Assembly (NCBI RefSeq): GCF_902833045.1
Contig: NZ_CADFDU010000012.1
Span: 1 to 64,000 of the forward strand
Direction: 5' to 3'
Source of the DNA: Burkholderia sp. BCC0322
GTDB taxonomy: Bacteria; Pseudomonadota; Gammaproteobacteria; Burkholderiales; Burkholderiaceae
DNA length: 64,000 nucleotides
The notes beneath the pieces are model-generated. The model saw only the letters and a list, made by a program, of their open reading frames with translations, searched no databases and had not been told where the DNA came from. The position numbers and the translations under genes are program-made. Positions 9,052 to 17,241 of this stretch are shown piece after piece. The first letter of the stretch is position 1, and every line of letters starts with the position of its first letter.

Positions 9052-9066
9052 ATTGGTTGGACCGCT
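9052..9066. promoter_or_regulatory. Second LldR-like site just after lldR
   Basis: ATTGGTTGGACCGCT starts one base after the lldR stop codon. Its first 12 bases equal the ATTGGTnnnACC part of the consensus; the last three (GCT instead of AAT) do not match. It is 212 bp upstream of the PLD lipoprotein gene. It could be a weak regulator site or chance. Confidence 0.3.
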
Positions 9067-9277
9067 TCGGCGCCTGGCCGGCCCTGCGGGCGCTTCCGGC
9101 GCTCAGGGGTATCGATACCCGGCAGGCGGGGGCAAGTCAGCGGCATGAAGCCCCGGTCGGTGGCGCTTGCGCGATTGACCGGTTCGTCCGGCGCCCACTA
9201 GAATCGGCCGGAACCGTGCGCCAGCCGCGCGTTGCGGCGCATGCGGGCCGTTCGTTCCGCCAGTCGAGGAAGTTTCC

Positions 9278-10903
9278 GTGTTCACGTCTTTGATCCAGCG
9301 CGCACCGGCTGCGCTGTCGTGGCGCGCCGCATGCCGCCTGGCCCGCACGCTGGCCGCCGGTGTACTGCTGTCGCTCGTCGCCGCCTGTGCGACACATCCG
9401 CCCGCCACCACGCTCGATCGCCCGGTCTCCCATGCGTTGCCGCCCGATACCGCGACGCCGCTGCGCGACGCGCTGGCCGCACCCGAGGCCGCGCATCCGG
9501 GCCAGTCGGGCTTCCGGCTGCTGCCGGAAGGCGCCGAGGCGCTGCAGATGCGCATCGCGCTCGCACGGGCCGCGACGAAGACGCTCGACATGCAGTACTA
9601 CATCGCGACCGAAGACACCACGGGCAAGCTGCTGCTCGCCGCGGCGCTGTATGCGGCCGATCGCGGCGTGCGCGTGCGGATGCTGGTCGACGACCTGAAC
9701 TTCCGCGACATCGATCGCATCATGGCCGCGCTGAACACGCACCCGAACATCGAGATCCGCGTGTTCAACCCGTTCGGCGCGTCTCGGTACGGCATGGCCG
9801 AACGCACGGCCAACTTCTTCACGCGCATCGACAGCTTCACGCGCCGGATGCACAACAAGGCGATGATCGCGGACAACCAGATTGCGATCGTCGGCGGCCG
9901 CAATCTCGGCGACGAATACTTCAACGCGAGCCCGACCCTGCAGTTCCGCGATCTCGACGTGCTGGCCGCAGGCCCCGTGACAAACGACGTTTCGGCGAGT
10001 TTCGACACGTACTGGTCGAGCGCGAGCAGCTATCCGCTGCGTGTGCTGAATCACCAGTCGTTCGATCCGAAGGACCTCGACGCGACGCGCGACGAGTTGC
10101 GCAGCCATTGGCGCCAGAACGCCGATCCGTACAACGCGAAGCCGCTGAACGCGACGCCGCTCGCGCAGCAGATCGCGCGCGACGAGCTCGCGCTCGTGTG
10201 GGCGCCGGCCGAGTTCAAGGCCGACGCGCCCGACAAGGTCGCCAAGCCGACCGACGCGTACGTGAGCCCGCCGATGCAGCGCCTCGTCGAGCTCACGCGC
10301 GGCGCACAGCAGGAATTCCTCGCGTTCTCGCCGTATTTCGTGCCGCACGACGCGGGCGTGAAGATTCTCGGCGAGACGACCGCACGCGGCGTGCGCGTCG
10401 CGATCCTCACCAATTCGCTCGCCGCGACCGACGCGGTCGCCGTGCAGGCAGGCTATGGACCGTACCGCGTGCCGCTGCTGCAGCACGGCGTCGAGCTGTA
10501 CGAGTTCAAGGCGCAGCCGGGCCGGCAGCGCCCGCGCCTGTTCGGGTCGCGCTCGCGGGCGAGCCTGCATGCGAAGGCGTACGTGATCGACCGGAAGATC
10601 CTCGTGATCGGCTCGATGAACCTCGATCCGCGGTCTGCGCACCTGAATACCGAACTGGCACTCGTGATCCACAGCCCGGCGCTCGCGCAGCAGGTCGCGA
10701 CGATCTTCGCGCGCGTGACGCAGCCGGATGACAGCTACCGCGTGAGTCTTGTGACGCCGGCGGGCGGCGGGACGCCCGAACTCGAGTGGACGGGCACCGA
10801 CAACGGCCGGCCGACCACCTATCACGTCGATCCGCACGCGGGGCTGCTGCGCAACCTGATGACCGGCATGTTCATGCTGCTGCCGGTGGACGACCAGCTT
10901 TAA
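9278..10903 (+). CDS. Phospholipase D-family lipoprotein (cardiolipin synthase ClsC/YmdC-like)
   Basis: A 541-residue protein with two HKD motifs: MHNKAMIADNQIAIVGGRN (His192, Lys194, Asp199) and LHAKAYVIDRKILVIGSMN (His431, Lys433, Asp438), so it has a full PLD active site. The signal sequence ends in a lipobox-like VAAC (Cys37), which suggests a lipoprotein facing the periplasm. Relatives such as E. coli ClsC make cardiolipin from phosphatidylglycerol and phosphatidylethanolamine; other activities on phosphodiesters are possible. The start is a GTG at 9278 with GAGGA about 7 bases upstream. No partner like YmdB is visible. A second PLD protein occurs at 38879. Confidence 0.88.
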   Translation: MFTSLIQRAPAALSWRAACRLARTLAAGVLLSLVAACATHPPATTLDRPVSHALPPDTATPLRDALAAPEAAHPGQSGFRLLPEGAEALQMRIALARAATKTLDMQYYIATEDTTGKLLLAAALYAADRGVRVRMLVDDLNFRDIDRIMAALNTHPNIEIRVFNPFGASRYGMAERTANFFTRIDSFTRRMHNKAMIADNQIAIVGGRNLGDEYFNASPTLQFRDLDVLAAGPVTNDVSASFDTYWSSASSYPLRVLNHQSFDPKDLDATRDELRSHWRQNADPYNAKPLNATPLAQQIARDELALVWAPAEFKADAPDKVAKPTDAYVSPPMQRLVELTRGAQQEFLAFSPYFVPHDAGVKILGETTARGVRVAILTNSLAATDAVAVQAGYGPYRVPLLQHGVELYEFKAQPGRQRPRLFGSRSRASLHAKAYVIDRKILVIGSMNLDPRSAHLNTELALVIHSPALAQQVATIFARVTQPDDSYRVSLVTPAGGGTPELEWTGTDNGRPTTYHVDPHAGLLRNLMTGMFMLLPVDDQL

Positions 10904-11052
10904 GGGGACGGAAGCGCTCCGGCTAAACCCGCGTTTCCGGTGCGCGCGGAACGATGATATGGTTGTGTGCGCAACTAATGTGACGTGCAAGACGGCGCCG
11001 CCAGGCAGCCCGCACCCCGCGTGCCGCGCACACCCGCAACCGGAGTTCCCCC

Positions 11053-11826
11053 ATGCAACGTGTCCCGAACCAGCCGTTCACGCGTCCTGCCCGTTTCTCC
11101 GAAGCCGAATGGCAGGCGCGCGTGCAGCTCGCGGCGGCTTACCGCATCTTCGATCATCTCGGCTGGACCGAGCTGATCTACAACCATATCTCGCTGCGCG
11201 TGCCGGGCGAGGACGGGCATTTCCTGATCAATCCGTTCGGGCTCCATTACCGCGAGGTGTGCGCGTCGAACCTCGTGAAGATCGATATCGACGGCAACGT
11301 GATCGGCCATTCCGACTGGCCGATCAACCCGGCCGGCTTCACGTTCCATGGCGCGATCCATGCGGCGCTGCCCGATGCGCACTGCGTGATGCACGTGCAC
11401 ACGACGCCGACGATGGCCGTGTGCTGTTCGCGCGACGGGCTGTCTTTCTCGAATTTCTATTCGGCGCAGCTGTACGGGAAGATCGCGTATCACGACTTCG
11501 AGGGCATCACCGTGCATCTCGAAGAAGGGCGGCGCATCGTCGAGAGCGCCGGCGGCCGGCCGGTGCTGCTGTTGCGCAACCACGGGCCCGTGACGATCGG
11601 CGCGACGCTCGCGCAGACGTTCTCGCTGATGTGGCTGCTCAATCGCGCGTGCGAGGTGCAGGTCGCCACGCATGCGATCGGCGACGCGCTGTCGATCGCG
11701 CCGCCCGTGCTCGAAGCGTGCGTGCGCGATTCGCTGAATTTCGATCCGAAGCATGGCGCGGGGCAGGACGCGTTCGACGCGCTGCAGCGGATCGTCGATC
11801 GCATCGATCCCGGCTATCGCGCGTGA
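11053..11826 (+). CDS. Class II aldolase/adducin domain protein
   Basis: A 257-residue protein of the class II aldolase/adducin fold. Metal-ligand motifs are visible: HVHTTPTMAV around residue 115 and LLRNHGPVTIG around 175, with NHISLRVPG near residue 45. Family members cleave phospho-sugars (fuculose- or ribulose-phosphate) by zinc-dependent aldol chemistry, but this subgroup, common in proteobacteria, has no settled substrate and lacks a sugar-kinase neighbour here. The ATG at 11053 has GGAG upstream. The upstream gap contains a short symmetric element GTTG-N6-CAAC at 10962-10975. Confidence 0.85.
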   Translation: MQRVPNQPFTRPARFSEAEWQARVQLAAAYRIFDHLGWTELIYNHISLRVPGEDGHFLINPFGLHYREVCASNLVKIDIDGNVIGHSDWPINPAGFTFHGAIHAALPDAHCVMHVHTTPTMAVCCSRDGLSFSNFYSAQLYGKIAYHDFEGITVHLEEGRRIVESAGGRPVLLLRNHGPVTIGATLAQTFSLMWLLNRACEVQVATHAIGDALSIAPPVLEACVRDSLNFDPKHGAGQDAFDALQRIVDRIDPGYRA

Positions 11827-12330
11827 CGCGCAGCGGTCGGAAACGGTCGCCGAGGCTGGCCTGGATCACGTCGGTATCGCGGTTGGCCCGTGTGACCACA
11901 GGGTTCCATGTGATGCGCGTGAGCCAGCGATCGGATATGCGGTAGCTGGCCGGGATCGACACCATGCCCGAGAACCGGCCGTCCCCTGGCCCGGGCGGGT
12001 CGCGCCGGTTGCGCTGGTCGATCGTGAAATAGGCGCCCCGCGCCGGCCGCCGGCGTGACCTTGTCGTTCAGGAGCGCGCGCGTAAGCGACGGCTCGGAGG
12101 CGATCCCGCTGCGGTGGATCGATTGTTTCGTGCCGACGTACATCCAGGTCGCGGTCCAGGCGATGGTGCGCGTCAGGCCGCGGCGGCACTCGAGACTGCC
12201 GCCGAGCGTCGATGGCGAGGAGCGGCTGTTCAGGATCGTCTCGCCGGGCATCGCGGTGACCTCGTTGTTCGCGACCTTGCCGGTGCGCGTCAGCGGCGTG
12301 TCGCGATGCATGTACGCGTGGCCGGGCGTG
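11823..12330 (-). pseudogene. Decayed outer-membrane beta-barrel protein, frameshifted and N-terminally truncated
   Basis: Two minus-strand frames join into one barrel-like protein. Frame one reads ETILNSRSSPSTLGGSLE, then TIAWTATWMYVGTKQSIHRS and ALLNDKVTPAAGAG. At about 12040-12046 the continuation switches frame: YFTIDQRN, then SGMVSIPASYRISDRWLTRI and DTDVIQASLGDRF. Alternating polar/aromatic strands and a C-terminal end close to (Y/D)RF suggest a beta-barrel outer membrane protein. The expected stop after RF is missing and the frame runs on towards the aldolase 3' end. The N-terminus and signal peptide are absent; the remnant ends near a terminator at 12352. The family name is uncertain. 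Confidence 0.6.
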
Positions 12331-12351
12331 CCGGGCCAGCGAGCGGCGCGC

Positions 12352-12378
12352 AAAAAAAAACGCGGCCGGGCGGCCGCG
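12352..12378 (-). terminator. Rho-independent terminator reading leftward, with no gene in front
   Basis: On the minus strand CGCGGCC (12378-12372) pairs with GGCCGCG (12367-12361) around a 4-base loop, followed at once by nine T (12360-12352). This is a textbook intrinsic terminator, but no minus-strand protein gene lies to its right, where the next gene (12653) is on the plus strand. This suggests a non-coding transcript. Confidence 0.85.
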
Positions 12379-12425
12379 TGAATACTCGCAGACTCCTTCG
12401 GACGAAGGAAACAAGCAACTGTGAG
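12352..12425 (-). ncRNA. Candidate small RNA of about 72 nt
   Basis: A possible transcript begins near 12425-12423, downstream of a -10-like TACACT (plus positions 12435-12430), and ends at the nine-T terminator. It would contain a first hairpin, TCCTTCG ... CGAAGGA (12409-12394 on the minus strand), a short single-stranded stretch, and the GC-rich terminator hairpin. Hairpin-linker-terminator with a long U tail is the usual shape of Hfq-binding sRNAs. No good -35 box is visible and I do not recognise a known family, so this is inferred from structure and context. Confidence 0.45.
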
Positions 12426-12652
12426 ACTCAGTGTAGCGAAAGGCCGCGGGTGGATTGAGTCATCGGGCTGCAAAGGTCCATTCCAGGTTGACGCAGATTG
12501 ACGCGTCGCGTGCCGCGCGAGATGGCCGGCCGTGCGTGGCGCGGCGATTCGCTGCCTGGCCGTTCGGGGGACTCCCGCAGCGGCGGCGATCGACTACCAT
12601 CATGTCTGGCGCCCCCGCCCGGGCGGCGTACAACGTCGTACAAGGAGAGTCC
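12426..12652. other. Intergenic region upstream of the CHRD gene
   Basis: Together with the candidate sRNA this forms the 5' region of the plus-strand CHRD gene. It has no ORF resembling a protein family in either strand. It includes a direct repetition of TTGACGC (GGTTGACGCAGATTGACGC near 12487-12505), either copy of which might serve as a -35 element. Confidence 0.35.
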
Positions 12653-13087
12653 ATGCTCAAGCTGCGTTTGCTCCAGGTCGCGTTACTCGCGGGCGTGCTC
12701 GCCGCCGGCAGCGCCGCTGCCGAAACGGTGCGCCTGACCGCCAATCTCCAGCCGTCGAGTGAAGTGCCGCCGACGGCGACCAAGGGTTCGGGCGACGTCG
12801 AGGCCACCTACGACACGGCCACCCGCATGCTGCAGTGGAAGGTCACTTACGAGCACCTCACGGGGCCGGCCACCGCCGCGCACTTCCACGGGCCGGCGCC
12901 GGTTGGCCAGAACGCTGGCGTGCAGGTGCCGATTCCGAAGGACGAGCTGGCAAGCCCGATCAAGGGTTCGAAGGAACTCACCGACGCGCAGGTCACCGAC
13001 CTGATGGGCGGCAAGTGGTATTTCAACGTCCATACGAAGGAGCACCCGTCCGGCGAGATCCGCGGCCAGGTGATGCCGGCGAACTGA
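12653..13087 (+). CDS. Periplasmic CHRD-domain protein
   Basis: A 144-residue exported protein. The signal peptide (MLKLRLLQVALLAGVLAAGSAAA) is followed by one CHRD domain covering nearly the whole mature chain: VRLTANLQPSSEVPP at the start, TAAHFHGPAP in the middle and GGKWYFNVHTKEHPSGEIRGQV at the end, all hallmarks of this beta-rich fold first noted in chordin. The bacterial function is unknown; a periplasmic or surface role is inferred from the signal. AAGGAGAG lies upstream of the ATG. It stands alone between a decayed gene and an esterase. Confidence 0.88.
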   Translation: MLKLRLLQVALLAGVLAAGSAAAETVRLTANLQPSSEVPPTATKGSGDVEATYDTATRMLQWKVTYEHLTGPATAAHFHGPAPVGQNAGVQVPIPKDELASPIKGSKELTDAQVTDLMGGKWYFNVHTKEHPSGEIRGQVMPAN

Positions 13088-13176
13088 GCGCCGGCGTTTG
13101 ATATAGAGGCACCTGTCGAGCGGTGCGGGTGCGATCGCACGTACCATCGTCACACTGTGATTACGGAGTGCGTCCG

Positions 13177-14139
13177 ATGAGTTGGCAAAGCAGGTTCGCG
13201 TGCTGGCTGCTGCGCTGGCAGTTCCGTCCCGAGACCACGCGCGAGGTGCTCGATCCTGCCCGCGCACGGCGCTTTACCGACCTGCGAATGTATGTGCCGC
13301 GCCGCGCGCCGTCGGGCTACCGGCTGCGCCAGTGCTACGGCGCGGGCGACGCGCCGCTGCGCGGCGAATGGCTCGAACGCACCGACGCGTGCGAGGGGCG
13401 CCGGCCCGGCCGCACGCTGCTGTACTTCCACGGCGGCGGCTATTACTTCTGTTCGACGAAAACCCACCGGCCGCTCGTGTTCGGCCTGACGAAGCGCGCG
13501 GGCGTGCGCTCGTTCTCGCTCGACTACCGGCTGGCGCCCGAAAACCGTTTCCCGGCCGCGCTCGACGATGCGCTGGCGGCGTACCGGCAACTGCTGGCGC
13601 TCGGCACGCCGCCCGAGTCGATCGTGCTCGGCGGCGATTCGGCGGGCGGCGGTCTCGCGCTCGCGACGCTCGTCGCGCTGCGCGACCGTGGCGAGCCGCT
13701 GCCGGCCGGCGCGATCCTGTTCTCGCCCTGGACTGATCTGGCCGCCACCGGCGCGACGCTGCGCACGAACGACGGCGCCGATCCGATGTTCGCGGGCGCG
13801 GCGCTGCCGAAGGCCGCGAAGCTTTACCTGGGTGACGAGCCGGGCACGAATCCTTACGCATCGCCGCTCTATGCGGATTTCGCCGGCCTGCCGCCGTTGT
13901 ATATCCAGGTCGGCAGCACCGAGGTGCTGCTCGACGATTCGCGCCGCGTCGCCGAGAAGGCGAAGGCGGCCGGCGTGGCGGTGGAGATCGAGGTGTGGCC
14001 GGACATGCCGCACGTGTGGCAGCTGTACGTGCCGATGGTGCCGGAAGCACGCGACGCGCTCGACCGCGCGGCCGCGTTCCTGCGCCGCGTCGCGGTCGAA
14101 CGAGCGGTTCAGCGTGCCGGCGAGGCGTCGATCGCCTGA
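13177..14139 (+). CDS. Alpha/beta hydrolase, hormone-sensitive-lipase family esterase
   Basis: A 320-residue esterase/acetyl-hydrolase. The oxyanion-hole motif HGGGYYF is near residue 87 and the nucleophile elbow GDSAGGG near residue 150; the acid and base of the triad are likely in the STEVLLDDS segment and the DMPHVWQ segment near the C-terminus. These features define family IV (HSL-like) lipolytic enzymes acting on short-chain esters. No signal peptide, so probably cytosolic. It starts 89 bp after the CHRD gene and its 3' end overlaps the convergent EcsC gene by 31 bp. Confidence 0.9.
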   Translation: MSWQSRFACWLLRWQFRPETTREVLDPARARRFTDLRMYVPRRAPSGYRLRQCYGAGDAPLRGEWLERTDACEGRRPGRTLLYFHGGGYYFCSTKTHRPLVFGLTKRAGVRSFSLDYRLAPENRFPAALDDALAAYRQLLALGTPPESIVLGGDSAGGGLALATLVALRDRGEPLPAGAILFSPWTDLAATGATLRTNDGADPMFAGAALPKAAKLYLGDEPGTNPYASPLYADFAGLPPLYIQVGSTEVLLDDSRRVAEKAKAAGVAVEIEVWPDMPHVWQLYVPMVPEARDALDRAAAFLRRVAVERAVQRAGEASIA

Positions 14140-14951
14140 TAGGCCGCCTTGACGGCCACCGAGCCGTACTTGCGCTCGAGCCGGCGCACGGTGAAATGGC
14201 CTTGCGCCATCTGCTGGAAGTGGTCGATGAACAGCGTATTGACGGTCGCGCCGAGCACGGCGCCGATCGCCGGAATCGACTTCGCGGCCATCTGCTCGGT
14301 CACCTGCACCGAGAAGCGCGACGCCACCGTCTGCACGAGCTTGAACACGGCCGCCGAGCTGTGCGCGGCGATGCCCTTCGTCGTGATGTCCGACGATGCC
14401 TTCGAGATCGCCTGCGCGAGCGCGCCGCGCAGCACGAAATAGCCGAGATCGGCGTCCTCTTCCTGTTTGTCCGGGTTGCCGCCCATGCCGAGCACGGCCA
14501 GGCATTGCAGCTGGGTATCGACCGAGCTCAGGTCTTCGCCCTCGCTGCGCGCGATGTCGCACACCGAGCGGAAGATCAGCGTCGTCGTCACCGGCAGTTC
14601 GACCGGCAGCGCGAGAAAGCCGAACGCGCCGCCCGCCGCGCCGGTGGTCGCGACGGCGAGCTTGTGCAGCAGGTTGCTCGGCTTGTCGGGTTCGGCGTCC
14701 GGCGCCGGCGGCTTGCCGAGCGTGCGCAGCGCGATGTTCAGGCACTTGCGCAGCGCGAGCTGCGTCGCGTCGTTGATCTTGCCTGTCGCGAAATCCGGCA
14801 GCCGGGCGATCATTTTCTCGACCGGCGCGCCCAGCATGCCCGTCAGCTTCATCGTCAGCGACGGGCTTTCCAGCACCTGTTTCGCGCGCCACAGCGCGTC
14901 CCGATCCTCCTGCGACAGCGTGGTCGCGGGGGTGATTGAAATCGGTTCCAT
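14109..14951 (-). CDS. EcsC-family protein
   Basis: A 280-residue protein of the EcsC family. The region from about residue 85 to 260 holds the family's pattern, including KLAVATTGAAGGAFGFLALPVELPVTTTLIFRSVCDIARSEGEDL and SIPAIGAVLGATVNTLFIDHFQQMAQGHFTVRRLERKYG. Two glycine/alanine-rich hydrophobic stretches suggest membrane association. The family is named after an ABC-transporter-associated gene of Bacillus, but its biochemical role is not established. AAGGAGAAAG precedes the ATG. The final 31 bp overlap the convergent esterase gene, and the 5' end faces the MFS gene. Confidence 0.85.
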   Translation of the reverse strand: MEPISITPATTLSQEDRDALWRAKQVLESPSLTMKLTGMLGAPVEKMIARLPDFATGKINDATQLALRKCLNIALRTLGKPPAPDAEPDKPSNLLHKLAVATTGAAGGAFGFLALPVELPVTTTLIFRSVCDIARSEGEDLSSVDTQLQCLAVLGMGGNPDKQEEDADLGYFVLRGALAQAISKASSDITTKGIAAHSSAAVFKLVQTVASRFSVQVTEQMAAKSIPAIGAVLGATVNTLFIDHFQQMAQGHFTVRRLERKYGSVAVKAAYQAIDASPAR

Positions 14952-15012
14952 CTTTCTCCTTGGGGGGGCTGAGCCAGTTTGGCCGTCGCCGGCCTAGATT
15001 ACTCCGGCATGC

Positions 15013-15042
15013 TAGAATTTTGAGATTGTTTGACTCGTCAAA
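15013..15042 (+). promoter_or_regulatory. Promoter element and palindromic operator of the MFS-MarR operon
   Basis: A -10-like TAGAAT lies at 15013-15018. Eleven bases later a perfect inverted repeat TTTGAC-TC-GTCAAA (15029-15042) covers the expected start of transcription. MarR proteins commonly bind such short palindromes in the promoter of the pump they control, and a marR gene is the second gene of this operon. Confidence 0.5.
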
Positions 15043-15059
15043 AGTTGCGCCAACAAAAA

Positions 15060-16655
15060 ATGGCCGTCCATACTGCCGCCCACCATTCGAGCGGGCAAGT
15101 CCTGCCGTTCCGTGAATCGCTGCTGGCGATGATCGGGATCTCATTTGTCACCATGCTCGTCGCGCTCGACCAGACCGTCGTCGGCACGGCGCTGCCGACC
15201 ATCGTCGCCGAGCTGCGCGGATTCGACCTGTACGCGTGGGTCGCGACCTCATACCTGCTCAGTTCCGTGATCACGGTGCCGATCTTCGGCCGCCTCGGTG
15301 ACTATTACGGTCGCAAGCCGTTCGTCATCGCGTCGATCGTCGTGTTCACCGGCGCGTCCGTGCTGTGCGGGATGGCGAACGACATGCTGATGCTCGTGCT
15401 CGCGCGCGGGCTGCAGGGGATCGGCGGCGGGATGCTGGTCGGCACCGCGTTCGCGTGCATTCCCGACCTGTTCCCCGATTCCGTCGTGCGGCTGCGCTGG
15501 CAGGTGCTGATGAGCTCCGCGTTCGGCATCGCGAACGCGGTCGGCCCGTCGCTCGGCGGCGTGCTGACCCAGTCGTTCGGCTGGCGCTCGGTGTTCTACG
15601 TGAACCTGCCGGTCGGCCTGCTGTCGCTGCTGTTCGTGTGGCGTTACCTGCCGCACCTGCGCCACGTCGAGCACGATCGCAAGATGCGGCTCGACTGGCC
15701 GGGCGCGCTGCTGATCGCGCTGTCGCTCGGCGCGCTGCAGTTGTTCGTGGAATGGCTGCCGAAGTACGGCGTCGCGAGCTGGGCCTCGCTGCTGCTCGTC
15801 GTCGCGGTCGCGGCCGGTTTCGGCCTGTGGCACTGGGAGCGGCGCTGCGCGCAGCCGATCTTGCCGTTCGACATGTTCGGCAACCGCGCGCTGTCGGCAC
15901 TCTTCGTGTTGGCGATCCTCGCCGGCTTCTCGATGTTCTCGCTGCTGTTCTACGCGCCGCTGCTGTTCCAGGGCGGGTTCGGGATGTCGCCGAAGGAGGC
16001 GGGGCTCGTGATCACGCCGCTCGTCGTGTTCATCACGATCGGCAGCATCATGAACGGCCGGGTCGTCACGCGCATCCGCAATCCGAACGCGATGCTGCAC
16101 GTCGGCTTTGTGCTGTTCGCGATCACCTGCGCGGGCGTCGTCGTGTCGACCCACACGACGCCGAAGTGGGTGCTGATGGCGCTGATGGTCGCGGGCGGCA
16201 TCGGGCTCGGCTTCGTGCTGCCGAACCTCACCGTCTTCGCGCAGCAGACGGCCGGCCGCGAGCATCTCGGCATCGCGACGGCGCTGTTGCAGTCGCTGCG
16301 GATGGTCGGCGGAATGGTCGGCACCGCGCTGACCGGCACGCTGGTCAACCAGATGTACTCGAGCGGCGTGCGCAGTGCGCTGTCGGCCGATCATGCGACG
16401 CCGTGGCATGCGCAGCTCGCCGATCCGCAAATCCTGATCGATCGCGCCGCGCAGGGCGGTCTGGTCGCGGAGCTGACGCGTGCAGGGCATAATGGCGCGC
16501 TGCTGCTGGAGGCGGCCCGCGAGTCGCTCGTCGGCGCGATTCACCTGGGCGTCGCAATGGCGGCCGTCGTCGCCGTGGTGTCGGTGTGGCAGTGCCGCCG
16601 CGTGCCGCCGATCGCGCTGCGGCACAAGATCGAACCGCATGTCGCGGCCGACTGA
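15060..16655 (+). CDS. MFS drug-efflux transporter, DHA2 (14-TMS) family
   Basis: A proton-driven exporter of the EmrB/QacA type, 531 residues from the ATG at 15060. Motifs include DQTVVGTALPTI in helix 1, GRLGDYYGRKP (motif A) after helix 2, LQGIGGGMLVG and GWRSVFYVNLPVG (typical of DHA2 members). About fourteen hydrophobic segments are visible. A TTG at 15030 would give ten more residues, but it falls inside the palindromic operator and the likely transcription start, so I prefer the ATG although no good Shine-Dalgarno sequence precedes it. A MarR gene follows 26 bp downstream, which suggests substrate-responsive expression. Confidence 0.88.
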   Translation: MAVHTAAHHSSGQVLPFRESLLAMIGISFVTMLVALDQTVVGTALPTIVAELRGFDLYAWVATSYLLSSVITVPIFGRLGDYYGRKPFVIASIVVFTGASVLCGMANDMLMLVLARGLQGIGGGMLVGTAFACIPDLFPDSVVRLRWQVLMSSAFGIANAVGPSLGGVLTQSFGWRSVFYVNLPVGLLSLLFVWRYLPHLRHVEHDRKMRLDWPGALLIALSLGALQLFVEWLPKYGVASWASLLLVVAVAAGFGLWHWERRCAQPILPFDMFGNRALSALFVLAILAGFSMFSLLFYAPLLFQGGFGMSPKEAGLVITPLVVFITIGSIMNGRVVTRIRNPNAMLHVGFVLFAITCAGVVVSTHTTPKWVLMALMVAGGIGLGFVLPNLTVFAQQTAGREHLGIATALLQSLRMVGGMVGTALTGTLVNQMYSSGVRSALSADHATPWHAQLADPQILIDRAAQGGLVAELTRAGHNGALLLEAARESLVGAIHLGVAMAAVVAVVSVWQCRRVPPIALRHKIEPHVAAD

Positions 16656-16681
16656 ACGATTGAACGAGTAGAACTGAGCGC

Positions 16682-17128
16682 ATGGAAGAACAGGACCGCG
16701 TCGCGATCTTGCAGCAATTCGGACGCACGTATCGTGCGTTCATGATCGCGTTCGAGGCGCACGTCGGGCAACCGATGCCGCGCTGGCGCATCATGGTCGC
16801 ACTGCACACGATGGGCGGGCATTCGTCGCAGAAGAAGCTCGTCGAAGTGCTGCGCATCGATCCAGGCGCGCTCACGCGCCAGTTGAAGTCGCTCGACGCG
16901 CTCGGCTGGATCCAGCGTGAATCCGATGCACGCGACAATCGCGTGACCAACGTGACGCTGACGGACGACGGCCGCGCCGCGTTCGACACATGCCTGCCAC
17001 GCCGCAAGGCATTTCTCGACCAGACGATGGCCCAATTGCCGGACGACGTGCTGAATGCGCTGTCGGGCGCGCTGGCGATGCTGGAGGCGCGGATCGCGGA
17101 CGTCGGCTCGACACCGGCCGCGCGCTGA
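16682..17128 (+). CDS. MarR-family transcriptional regulator
   Basis: A 148-residue winged-helix regulator. The DNA-binding core spans about residues 35-100: MVALHTMGGHSSQKKLVEVLRIDPGALTRQLKSLDALGWIQRESDARDNRVTNVTLTDDG, the classic MarR signature with the DxRxNR-like wing. It lies 26 bp after the DHA2 efflux gene on the same strand and probably represses that operon, possibly through the palindrome at 15029-15042. Ligands of MarR proteins are often phenolic compounds; none can be read from the sequence. Confidence 0.9.
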   Translation: MEEQDRVAILQQFGRTYRAFMIAFEAHVGQPMPRWRIMVALHTMGGHSSQKKLVEVLRIDPGALTRQLKSLDALGWIQRESDARDNRVTNVTLTDDGRAAFDTCLPRRKAFLDQTMAQLPDDVLNALSGALAMLEARIADVGSTPAAR

Positions 17129-17241
17129 AGCGCGACGCGGGCAGGCGCGTGCGCCGCGCCCGCGACCGATCGCGGCCGGCAGGCGGGCACGAAATTCCGC
17201 CGGCCGGCCGGCGCTTCATCTCATCTCAATTCACTTTCGAT

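Noticed and set aside
13150-15144. 664-codon minus-strand frame through the esterase and EcsC genes
   Set aside because: EcsC is encoded in a different minus-strand frame with a ribosome-binding site; this long frame is a GC shadow.
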